From the NCBI RefSeq assembly GCF_026626705.1, contig NZ_JAPNKC010000001.1, positions 12,649,001 to 12,713,000 on the forward strand: a stretch of DNA of 64,000 nt. The letters run 5' to 3'. Numbering within the stretch: position 1 is the first letter of the stretch; every line of letters begins with the position of its first letter. Source of the stretch: Pyxidicoccus sp. MSG2. GTDB taxonomy: Bacteria > Myxococcota > Myxococcia > Myxococcales > Myxococcaceae. The notes under the pieces were generated by a model. That model ran no database searches, was not told where the DNA came from, and saw nothing but the letters and a program-made list of their open reading frames with translations. Positions 23,919 through 33,263 of the stretch are shown piece by piece. The position numbers were made by a program, and so were the translations under genes.

Positions 23919-25427
23919 ATGAAGATCTCCCCTCGAATCCTTCTTCCTGCTCTGCTCCTCGGCGCTCCCCTCGCGCTCGGCGCGGAGACCGCCACCGCCC
24001 CCCAGGCCGTCAGCGCGCCGGCCGACCGCACCATCGACGTCAGCTTCCGCGGCAGCCTGCGCGACGCGCTGAAGACCATCGCCGACAAGGGCGGCCTCAA
24101 CCTCGTCGTCACCGGCGACCTGGACACGCCCGCCGAGGTGCACCTGCGCGGCGTCACCGCGAACCAGGCCCTGCGCACCGTGGCCCGCGCCTACTCGCTG
24201 CGCCTGGAGCAGGACGGCTCCATCTTCACCCTGCGTCCCATGACGGCGAAGGAGAAGGACGCGGCCGCCTCGAGTGACAGCGCCCCCGCCGAGGCTCCGG
24301 CGGCTCCCGAGGCCCCTCAGGCCGCCGCCGCGCCCGCGGCCCCGACGCCGCCGGTGCCACCCATTCCCTCCGAGGAGGATGCGGAGGAGATGCAGGACGC
24401 ACAGGAGGAGGCGCAGGCGGCGGCGCAGGCGGCGCGGGAGGAAACGCGCGAGCAGATGGACCGGGCTCGCGAGGAGATGCACAAGACGCGCGAGCAGCTG
24501 CGACGCAACCGCCGGGGCGGCCGCGACGTGGTGGCGCGGGGCCAGTCCCTCGAGGTGAAGGAGGGGCAGGACGTCGAGAGCGCGGTGGTGTACGGCGGCA
24601 ACCTGGTGGTGAAGGGCCACGTGGAGGATGACGCCGTGGCCTTCGGCGGCAACCTGGAGATTCATGGCCACGTGGAGGGAGACGCGCACGCCTTCGGCGG
24701 CAACGTCATCCTCGGGCCGGACGCTCGCGTGGACGGCGACGTGTCCTCCTTCGGCGGCACCGTGGAGCGCGCGGATGGCGCCGAGGTGGAGGGCAGCGTG
24801 GAGACCTTCGGCGGCGCCGGCATCGGCCGCCTGGTGGCCGGTGAAATCAAGAACGGGATGCGCGAGGCCCGCCACGAGGGCCACCATGACCACGACGCCG
24901 ACGACGGCGACGAGGACAACGACGGTGGCGGGCTGGCCGGCTTCATCCTCACCTTCGCGGTGCTCTTCGGTCTGGGCTTCCTGGGGCAGATGTTCTTCCC
25001 GGCACGCATGAAGCAGCTCGGTGACGAGGTCCGCCGCAAGCCCGTGCAGACGGGGCTCACCGGCTTCCTCGGCCTGCTGGCCATGGTTCCCCTGACGGTG
25101 GTGCTGTGCATCACCATCATCGGCATCCCCGCGGCGCTGGTGCTCTGGATGGCGGCTCCCCTCGCGGCGGCGCTGGGCTACGCGGCGGTGGCGAGCGAGC
25201 TGGGCACGCACCTGCCGCTGCTGCGCGGCCGCAAGACGCAGGCGGTGGTGCTGGCCCTGGGGCTGCTGGTGCTGATGGTGGTGGGCGCAATCCCCGTGCT
25301 GGGCGTCATCGTCTCCCTCCTCATCGTCCTGATGGCGCTGGGCGCGGTCATCCGCACCCGGTTCGGCAACAACCGCCCGCGCGGCATGCCCGAGCCCCTC
25401 ATCAACTCCACCGAGCAGCCCGTGTAA
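23919..25427 (+). CDS. Exported STN-domain / bactofilin-like repeat membrane protein
   Basis: 502 residues, 7 bp after the anti-sigma gene. Signal peptide (ILLPALLLGAPLALGAE), then an STN/secretin-TonB N-terminal-like fold (about 35-105; RDALKTIADKGGLNLVVTGDLDT). A Pro/Ala linker and a charged helix that is almost certainly a coiled coil (about 150-205, AQAAAQAAREETREQMDRAR) follow. Next come beta-helix repeats of bactofilin type (about 215-310; VVKGHVEDDAVAFGGNLEIHGHVEGDAHAFGGN). The last 170 residues hold four to five TM helices. The architecture suggests an envelope polymer anchored in the membrane. As third gene of the sigma operon it is a likely structural output or sensor of that system. 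This combination is unusual and no precise function is known. Confidence 0.8.
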   Translation: MKISPRILLPALLLGAPLALGAETATAPQAVSAPADRTIDVSFRGSLRDALKTIADKGGLNLVVTGDLDTPAEVHLRGVTANQALRTVARAYSLRLEQDGSIFTLRPMTAKEKDAAASSDSAPAEAPAAPEAPQAAAAPAAPTPPVPPIPSEEDAEEMQDAQEEAQAAAQAAREETREQMDRAREEMHKTREQLRRNRRGGRDVVARGQSLEVKEGQDVESAVVYGGNLVVKGHVEDDAVAFGGNLEIHGHVEGDAHAFGGNVILGPDARVDGDVSSFGGTVERADGAEVEGSVETFGGAGIGRLVAGEIKNGMREARHEGHHDHDADDGDEDNDGGGLAGFILTFAVLFGLGFLGQMFFPARMKQLGDEVRRKPVQTGLTGFLGLLAMVPLTVVLCITIIGIPAALVLWMAAPLAAALGYAAVASELGTHLPLLRGRKTQAVVLALGLLVLMVVGAIPVLGVIVSLLIVLMALGAVIRTRFGNNRPRGMPEPLINSTEQPV

Positions 25428-25436
25428 CGGGGCCGT

Positions 25437-25455
25437 GCCGGGCAGCCTGCCCGGC
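25437..25455 (+). terminator. Hairpin terminator of the sigma operon
   Basis: A perfect 8-bp stem (GCCGGGCA / TGCCCGGC) with a 3-nt loop begins 10 nt after the stop codon of the STN/bactofilin-like gene. GC-rich, no strong T-run. Confidence 0.5.
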
Positions 25456-25660
25456 CGCTCACTTCTTCGGGGACTGCTCGCGAGGCCCACACGGCCCGTG
25501 ACGGTCCCCGAGGTGTTTTCAGGGCCCTCGCCTCGCGAACGCCCCAAGAGAAGCTCGCGCGTCCCATCACCGGCACTGTCGGCTGACGCGCATGGCCATG
25601 GTGCGTCATGCACTGAGAGGCTTTGACCCCCCGGGCGCGGTGCGCCATTTTGGGCGCCCC

Positions 25661-27007
25661 ATGCGACGCCTCCCAGACGCACCCCCGCGCGGTAGGGCCA
25701 TCACCGTGGACCTCGATGGCGAGAGCATCCCCGCCATCGAAGGTGAGCCGGTGGCGTGCTCCCTCGTCGCCGCGGACGAGCCCGTCCTCGCCCGTTCCAT
25801 CAAGTACCACCGGCCCCGGAGCCCGTACTGCTTCGCCGCCGCCTGCTCCCACTGCCTGATGCGGGTGGACGGCATGCCCAATGTCTACACGTGCCGCACG
25901 CCCGCGCGGGACGGCATGCGGCTGGAGCGGCAGAACGCGTATCCCTCCGCGAAGGTGGACGTCTTCGAGACCATCGACTGGTTCTTCCCCAAGGGCCTGG
26001 ACCACCACGAGATGTTCGCTGGCGTGCCGGTGGCCGAGCAGGTGATGGCCAAGGTGGCGCGGCAGCTCGCGGGGCTCGGCCTGCTGCCGAAGGAAGAAGG
26101 CCCCGTCACCCCTCCGGCCCGCACGCTGCGCACGCGCGTGGCGGTGGTGGGCGGCGGCGCGGCGGGACTCGGCGCGGCGCGGGTGCTCGCCGACAAGGGC
26201 GTGCCCTTCCTCCTCTTCGAGCGGGATGACCACCTGGGCGGACGCCTGGCCCACGGCGTGCCGGAGCAGGACGGGCCCGAGGTGCAGGACGCCGCCACGT
26301 TCCCCAAGGGGAGCATCCTCACCCGCGCGACGGTGCTGGGCCTGTATGACGACGAGGCCGGGCGCTACCTCGCGGTGGGCGCGCTGGAGCCGGAGGGCCC
26401 GCGGCTGTTGAAGGTCTACGCGGAGCGCTTCCTGCTCGCGCCGGGCGGCCACCCGCCGATGGTGCCCTTCGAGAACAACGATCTGCCCGGTGTGTACGCG
26501 GGCCGCGCGGCCAGCCTGCTCCTGCGCCGCTATGACATGGCGCCGGAGATGGCGGCACTGGTGGGCTGGGGCCCGGAGCTGCACGCGCTGGTGAAGCTGC
26601 TGCAGGAGCGCGGCGTGAGGGTGACGGCGGTGGTGGACCTGAAGGGCCCGCTGCCGAAGGACGCCCACCCGCTGGCGGTGCTGGGCTCGGAGCCGAAGGC
26701 GCACGGGCTGCGACGGGTGAGCGCGTTCAGCTACACGCAGGCGGGCGGCGGCAGGAAGAAGGTGTCCTGTGACGCCGTGCTGGTGTCGGTGCCCGTCAGC
26801 CCCAGCTTCGAGCTGGCGCGTCAGGGCGGCGCGAAGGTGACGTTCGACGCGGGCCTCGGCCTCTTCGTGGTGGAGGCGGACGCGGACGGGCGCACGCAGG
26901 CAACGGACGTGTTCGCCGCCGGGGACCTCACCGGGGGCGGCACCGCGAGGGAAGCGGAGGCCGCCGGCCGCCGCACGGCCGAGGCGCTGGTGGGAGGGCT
27001 GTCATGA
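25661..27007 (+). CDS. [2Fe-2S] FAD-dependent dehydrogenase, alpha subunit
   Basis: 448 residues from ATG 25661; GTG 25640 and ATG 25592 are in frame, but family similarity begins here. Residues 12-90 form a sarcosine-oxidase-alpha-like [2Fe-2S] domain: KYHRPRSPYC then Cys57, Cys62, Cys65 and Cys78. An NAD/FAD Rossmann motif (VAVVGGGAAGLGAARVL) follows at about 127, and ATDVFAAGDLTGGG is the second FAD motif near the C-terminus. These proteins pair with a DAO-fold subunit in dye-linked amine or amino acid dehydrogenases (D-hydroxyproline, L-proline, opine or cyanide-forming HcnABC types). The next gene overlaps by 4 bp and supplies that partner. The substrate cannot be read from the sequence. 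Confidence 0.85.
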   Translation: MRRLPDAPPRGRAITVDLDGESIPAIEGEPVACSLVAADEPVLARSIKYHRPRSPYCFAAACSHCLMRVDGMPNVYTCRTPARDGMRLERQNAYPSAKVDVFETIDWFFPKGLDHHEMFAGVPVAEQVMAKVARQLAGLGLLPKEEGPVTPPARTLRTRVAVVGGGAAGLGAARVLADKGVPFLLFERDDHLGGRLAHGVPEQDGPEVQDAATFPKGSILTRATVLGLYDDEAGRYLAVGALEPEGPRLLKVYAERFLLAPGGHPPMVPFENNDLPGVYAGRAASLLLRRYDMAPEMAALVGWGPELHALVKLLQERGVRVTAVVDLKGPLPKDAHPLAVLGSEPKAHGLRRVSAFSYTQAGGGRKKVSCDAVLVSVPVSPSFELARQGGAKVTFDAGLGLFVVEADADGRTQATDVFAAGDLTGGGTAREAEAAGRRTAEALVGGLS

Positions 27008-28491
27008 GCAAGGCGATGGTCTGTTCGTGCGAGGACGTCACCGTCGACGACGTCAAGCACGCGGTGTCCCGCGGCTTCTGCGACGTGGAGTCGGTGAAGC
27101 GCTACACCGGCTTCGGCACCGGCATCTGCCAGGGCAAGAGCTGCCTGGCCGCGGTGGCCTCGCTGCTGGAGAAGGAGAAGGCCCTGAAGCCCGCGGCCGT
27201 GGTGCCCTTCACCCCGCGCCCGCCGCTCTACCCCACCGAACTGCGGCTGCTCGCCTCCGCTCCGGTGGACATGTCCGTGCCGCCCGTGGGCGGCGTGCCC
27301 CAGGAGGTGGACGCCTTCCCGTCTTCGCTCCGGCCGGAAGGGCCGGTGCCCGAGAAGGCGAAGGTGGTCATCATCGGCGGCGGCATCATGGGCCTCGCGC
27401 TGGCGTACAACCTGGCCTGCGAGGGCGAGACGGACGTGGTGGTGCTGGAGCGTGGCTACCTCTGCGCGGGCGCGTCCGGCCGCAACGGCGGCGGCGTGCG
27501 CATGCAGTGGGGCACCCCGGCGCTCGTCGAGCTGGCCAAGCGCTCCATCGACCTGATGAAGAGCTTCGCGAGAGACCTCGGCATCAACGTGTGGCTGCGC
27601 CAGGGCGGCTACATCTTCCTCGCGAAGACGAAGCCGGTGGCGGAGCGGTTGGACCGCAACGCGGCGCTGCACAACAAGTTCGGCGTGCCCACCCGCATCA
27701 TCAGCGCGGACGAGGCGCGCGAAATCGTCCCCGGCCTCACGATGAAGGACTGCCTGACGGCGTCCTACAACCCGGAGGACGGCGTCATCTTCCCCTGGCC
27801 CTTCCTCTGGGGCTACGCGCAGGGCTGCAAGAAGAAGGGCGTCCGCGTGGAGACGTACACGGACGTCACCGGCTTCGAGACGAGCAACGGACAGGTGCGC
27901 AAGGTGAAGACCACGCGCGGCGACATCGCCTGCGACACCGTGGTGCTGGCCGCGGGCGCGTGGAGCCCGGAGATCGCGAAGCTGGTGGACGTGCAGCTCC
28001 CCAACGTGCCGCACCGCCACGAAATCCTCAGCACCGAGCCCCTCAAGCCCTTCCTCGGGCCGCTCGTCTCCGTGCTCGACACGGGCCTGTACTTCAGCCA
28101 GTCCATGCGCGGAGAGATTGTCGGCGGCATGGGCGACCCGCTGGAGCCCGCGGGCCTCAACATGGGCAGCACGCTGCGCTTCGTGACGCGCTTCGCCCAG
28201 GCCCTGATGGAGCAACTGCCGCAGGTGGGCCACGTGAAGGTGCTGCGCCAGTGGGCAGGCTGCTACGACGTGACGCCGGACAACAACCCGGTGCTGGGCC
28301 GCACGCCGGGCCTGGACAACCTGCTCCAGATGTCCGGCTTCGTGGGCCACGGCTTCATGATGGCCCCCGCCGTCGCCGAGCGGATGGCGAAGTGGATGGC
28401 CACCGGCGAGTCCGATGAGCTCTTCACCCGCTTCGGCCTGCGCCGCTTCTCCGAGGGCACCCTCGAGCGCGAGGACATGATCATCGGCTGA
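27004..28491 (+). CDS. DAO-fold FAD dehydrogenase beta subunit fused to BFD [2Fe-2S] domain
   Basis: 495 residues; the ATG overlaps the previous stop (ATGA). Residues 1-50 are a BFD-like [2Fe-2S] domain with Cys7, Cys9, Cys42 and Cys47 (CSC ... GICQGKSC). A linker leads to a DAO/GlpO-type flavoprotein fold from about 120: VVIIGGGIMGLALAYNLA, the FAD-contacting ASGRNGGGVRMQWG, and the C-terminal DNNPVLGRTPGLDNLLQMSGFVGHG. It should oxidise an amine or imino acid and hand electrons through FAD and Fe-S centres to the alpha subunit. In HcnABC and related complexes the BFD domain is usually on the alpha-type chain or separate; its fusion to the beta chain is less common. No transporter lies nearby to hint at the substrate. 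Confidence 0.87.
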   Translation: MSKAMVCSCEDVTVDDVKHAVSRGFCDVESVKRYTGFGTGICQGKSCLAAVASLLEKEKALKPAAVVPFTPRPPLYPTELRLLASAPVDMSVPPVGGVPQEVDAFPSSLRPEGPVPEKAKVVIIGGGIMGLALAYNLACEGETDVVVLERGYLCAGASGRNGGGVRMQWGTPALVELAKRSIDLMKSFARDLGINVWLRQGGYIFLAKTKPVAERLDRNAALHNKFGVPTRIISADEAREIVPGLTMKDCLTASYNPEDGVIFPWPFLWGYAQGCKKKGVRVETYTDVTGFETSNGQVRKVKTTRGDIACDTVVLAAGAWSPEIAKLVDVQLPNVPHRHEILSTEPLKPFLGPLVSVLDTGLYFSQSMRGEIVGGMGDPLEPAGLNMGSTLRFVTRFAQALMEQLPQVGHVKVLRQWAGCYDVTPDNNPVLGRTPGLDNLLQMSGFVGHGFMMAPAVAERMAKWMATGESDELFTRFGLRRFSEGTLEREDMIIG

Positions 28492-28814
28492 AGGCCCCTG
28501 CCCCGCTGTCCCTTCCGGGCCGCGCCCCGTGCCTCCCAACGGCTCGGGCCGCGGCCCTGTACTTTTCCGGGGCCTGTCCTGGCCGGCGACAGCACCGGGG
28601 CCACGCCTGCCCAGGGAAACTACACTTCCAGGAAAACAAGCAAGTCCCGATTATCATTGCGAGTGTGAGCCTCTGACGTGAAGCACCTTTACGCGCGCAA
28701 CTGAGTTGCAGGAGCAGCCGCGCACCACTTCGGGGGGCGCTCTCGGGGAGAAGCCTTGTGGCACGGGGCGTGCCTGGGCCCTCGCCGCGCAATCCCGCGC
28801 GAGGAGGTGGTCTG
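28492..28814. other. 323-bp intergenic region
   Basis: The left part holds a terminator-like inverted repeat (28517-28557). The right part (about 28615-28690) is clearly AT-richer than its surroundings and is the likely promoter of the protease gene. It contains GATTATCATT (28649-28658), resembling half of a Fur box. No gene is evident. Confidence 0.5.
28517..28557 (+). terminator. Inverted repeat followed by a short T-run
   Basis: GGGCCGCG (28517-28524) pairs with CGCGGCCC (28550-28557), followed by TGTACTTTT. It is 26 nt past the dehydrogenase beta stop. The 25-nt loop is long, so confidence is limited. Confidence 0.4.
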
Positions 28815-29609
28815 ATGTTCGCGAAGAGCGTTCGTGCGCTGTTCCTGGTGGGTGCCCTGTCTGCCTGCGGTACCGAAGCTCCGCCGGATGTTCCGGATGT
28901 AGAGGCCAATGAGCCGCTGGCGTCGCAGGAGTCCAACGTCATCGTGGGCACGCTGAACTGGGTGAGCGCCACGTCGCTGTCGGGCACGCAGCGCACGCGC
29001 TCGCTGGCCGTCGGCTACCTGTCCATCCCCGCCGCGGGCACCCGCTGCACCGCGTGGCTGGTGTCGCGCGACGTCATCATCACCAACAACCACTGCATCG
29101 GCAGCGCGTCGGGGGCCGTGGGCGCGCGCGCGTCCTTCAATTACGAGGACGGCGTCGCCTCCACCGGCCGCATCTGGTACGACTGCGCCACCTTCATCAA
29201 GACGTGGTCTTCCGACGACATGACCGCGGTGCGCTGCAGCGCGCTCAACGGCCAGCTCCCCGGTGACGTCTACGGCTGGCTGACGGTCTCCAGCACCAAC
29301 GCCGCCACCAACGCCAGCATCTACGTCGTCAACCAGAACTGCGACTACTACACGACGAGCGGCTGCTCTCCGACGAAGAAGTCCTCGCCGGGCGTGGTGA
29401 AGAACGCCAACTACAGCACCACGGACCTGTCCTACGACGCGGACACGCTGGGCGGCTCCTCGGGCTCGCCGGTGATTTCCTCCTCCACGCACCAGGTGGT
29501 GGGCCTGCACCACATCGGCCTGGGCGGCAACTCGTCCGGCCGCGGCACCGCCAACACCGGCGTGAAGGCCACGCGCGTCAAGGCGCGCCTGGCGGAGATT
29601 GGCCTCTAG
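28815..29609 (+). CDS. Secreted trypsin-like serine protease (lipoprotein)
   Basis: 264 residues. ATG 28815 has GAGGAGG 7 nt upstream. The signal peptide ends in a lipobox (GALSAC, Cys18). Triad residues of the chymotrypsin fold are visible: His in ITNNHCIG, Asp in SSDDMTAVRC and Ser in GGSSGSPVIS. The GGSSGSP nucleophile elbow and overall spacing resemble the V8/glutamyl-endopeptidase-like S1 branch rather than digestive trypsins. Paired cysteines (CTAW/NNHC, NCDYYTTSGC) suggest disulfides. It probably acts at the cell surface or in secreted vesicles in predation or nutrient capture, which is inference from the organism type. Confidence 0.87.
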   Translation: MFAKSVRALFLVGALSACGTEAPPDVPDVEANEPLASQESNVIVGTLNWVSATSLSGTQRTRSLAVGYLSIPAAGTRCTAWLVSRDVIITNNHCIGSASGAVGARASFNYEDGVASTGRIWYDCATFIKTWSSDDMTAVRCSALNGQLPGDVYGWLTVSSTNAATNASIYVVNQNCDYYTTSGCSPTKKSSPGVVKNANYSTTDLSYDADTLGGSSGSPVISSSTHQVVGLHHIGLGGNSSGRGTANTGVKATRVKARLAEIGL

Positions 29610-29616
29610 TTTCGTC

Positions 29617-30489
29617 TCACGCCGTCGAGGGCTCGCCGGCCAGCAGCACCGGTTGTTCGTGCCCCAACCCGGGGGCCTGTGGCGACAGCAGCGACTCGCG
29701 CCGCAGGCCCCGCAGTGCCAGCCGCCCCAGGGTCCGCTTGAGCCCGCGCGGCAGCAGCGGCAACAGCCGCATCACCCACCGGTGGCCGAAGCCCGGGTAC
29801 ACCAGCGGCTCGCCCCGCTCGAAGCCGGCCAGCGCCTCGCGGGCGCACCGTGCCAGGGAGATGCTGAAGAACGGCGCCGCCTCGCCCGTGACGGCCTGCG
29901 CGCGCTCGTCCCACAGAGGCCCGGGGGCCACGCGGGTGACGGTGACGCCCTGGCCTTCCACCTCCAGCCGCAGCGCCTCGGTGAAGCCGTCCAGGAAGCG
30001 CTGCGTGGCGGCGAAGGTGGCGGAGCCGGGCAGGAAGAGCTGCGCGGCGCCCGAGCCGATGTTGAGGACGCCCCCTCGCCCGTGCGAGAGCATGGGCCCG
30101 AGCAACCGGTGCGTCAGCAGCGCGGGCGCCCACACATTCGCCTTCAGCACCTCCTCCACGTGGCCCCAGCCCTTGTCGGAGTAGAGGCCCCGGTCGCCCA
30201 CCGCCGCGTTGTTCACCAGCACGTCCACCCGGATGAAGTGCGCCTCCAGCCAGGCCAGCAGCGAGTCCACCTCGCGGGGCCGGGCCACGTCGCAGCAGTG
30301 GAGCAGCACGCCGAGCGTGGGGTTGGACGCGAGCAGTTCGTCCCGCAGCGGCTCCAGGCGGTCGGCGCGCCGGTCCACGAGCACCAGGGTGCGCACCCGC
30401 CGGGAGAGCAGCCGGGAAAGCTCCCGGCCGATTCCTTCCGTCGCGCCGATGATGAGGACGGTACCTTGATCGATGGGAGGAGGAAGCAT
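29617..30489 (-). CDS. SDR-family protein lacking the catalytic Tyr and Lys
   Basis: 290 residues. ATG 30489 has GAGGA 8 nt upstream. It has a Rossmann fold of classical short-chain dehydrogenase type: IGATEGIGREL (nucleotide loop), CDVARP and VLVNNAAVG. The active-site Ser is in NIGSGAAQ, but exactly 13 residues on, where Tyr is required, there is Phe, and the Lys four residues later is Gln (TFAATQ). The usual Ser-Tyr-Lys hydride-transfer chemistry is therefore not expected. The C-terminal 70 residues are basic and hydrophobic (MRLLPLLPRGLKRTLGRLAL), suggesting membrane association. It is either a non-enzymatic nucleotide-binding protein or an atypical enzyme. Convergent with the protease gene, 7 bp apart. 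Confidence 0.8.
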   Translation of the reverse strand: MLPPPIDQGTVLIIGATEGIGRELSRLLSRRVRTLVLVDRRADRLEPLRDELLASNPTLGVLLHCCDVARPREVDSLLAWLEAHFIRVDVLVNNAAVGDRGLYSDKGWGHVEEVLKANVWAPALLTHRLLGPMLSHGRGGVLNIGSGAAQLFLPGSATFAATQRFLDGFTEALRLEVEGQGVTVTRVAPGPLWDERAQAVTGEAAPFFSISLARCAREALAGFERGEPLVYPGFGHRWVMRLLPLLPRGLKRTLGRLALRGLRRESLLSPQAPGLGHEQPVLLAGEPSTA

Positions 30490-30540
30490 GGGGGTGTCCT
30501 CGGCTTCATTAAGTTGCCCATGCTGCGCACGGTCTGCGCC

Positions 30541-30606
30541 GCATGCCTCCCCTCGTGCAAAGCCTGCACGCCCGCGCGCCGGTCCGCCGTGCAGGCGCCG
30601 GCATGC
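30541..30606. promoter_or_regulatory. Nested inverted repeats in the SDR/usp divergent region
   Basis: GCATGCC (30541-30547) pairs with GGCATGC (30600-30606). Inside, GCCTGCACG (30562-30570) pairs with CGTGCAGGC (30588-30596). Both pairs are perfect. This could be an operator pair on DNA or a two-part stem in the usp leader RNA. Confidence 0.45.
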
Positions 30607-30643
30607 TTCTTCCAATGAGGGTGACCCGACCCCAAGTCAGCAA

Positions 30644-30660
30644 GCGGGGGGCACCCCCGC
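30644..30660 (+). promoter_or_regulatory. Hairpin immediately 5' of the usp ribosome binding site
   Basis: A perfect 7-bp stem (GCGGGGG / CCCCCGC) with a 3-nt loop ends one base before the AAGGAG ribosome binding site of the universal stress gene. It could act as an mRNA stabiliser or a translational control element. Confidence 0.45.
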
Positions 30661-30674
30661 AAGGAGAAGACCCG

Positions 30675-31136
30675 ATGCCTGCTCCCACCCGCATCCTCGT
30701 TCCCGTGGACCTGTCCGAAGGCTCGCGCACCGTCATCGACTACGCCGTGCAGCTCGCACGTCCCTTCAACGCCGCCGTGCACGTCGTCCACGCCTGGGAG
30801 CCGCCGCAGTACGTGGCGCCTGACCTGCTCGTGGCCGCACCCGGGTGGAACTCGCTCTCCCTGGAGCAGGTGGCGGTGGAGACGGCCACCAAGGATTTGA
30901 CGGCACTCATCCACGCGCTGGAGAAGCCGCCGGTGCCGCTGACGCACAAGGTGCTGGTGGGCGAGGCCGCGTCCACCATCCTCGACCTCGCCGAGCAGGG
31001 GAAGTACGACCTCATCATCATGGGCACGCATGGCCGGCGTGGGCTGCCACGACTGTTGCTGGGCAGCGTGGCGCAGAAGGTCGTCGCTCGCGCGCACTGC
31101 CCGGTGCTGTCGCTGCACGTCGCGCCGGAGAAGTAG
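30675..31136 (+). CDS. Universal stress protein (UspA family)
   Basis: 153 residues. ATG 30675 with AAGGAG 8 nt upstream. The single Usp domain shows the opening TRILVPVDLSEGSRTVIDYA and the ATP-binding signature G-x2-G-x9-G-S (GTHGRRGLPRLLLGSVAQKV), which places it in the ATP-binding UspA/UspFG branch. These cytosolic proteins aid survival under starvation, oxidative or respiratory stress. The leader has strong hairpins, listed separately. The hybrid kinase gene follows 120 bp later in the same direction. Confidence 0.92.
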   Translation: MPAPTRILVPVDLSEGSRTVIDYAVQLARPFNAAVHVVHAWEPPQYVAPDLLVAAPGWNSLSLEQVAVETATKDLTALIHALEKPPVPLTHKVLVGEAASTILDLAEQGKYDLIIMGTHGRRGLPRLLLGSVAQKVVARAHCPVLSLHVAPEK

Positions 31137-31256
31137 CGCCAGCCGGCCGGGCCAGCGCCCCTGTCCGGCAGCAACCCCTCCGGGGCCGTACCGCTTGTGG
31201 AGCGCGCGGCTTCGGGGGCAAAGTGGCCGGGAGTCCCGTAGGCCCCCGGGCACGCC

Positions 31257-33239
<1,983 letters not shown>

Positions 33240-33263
33240 CGGCACCGTGCGCGGGACGTGCGC

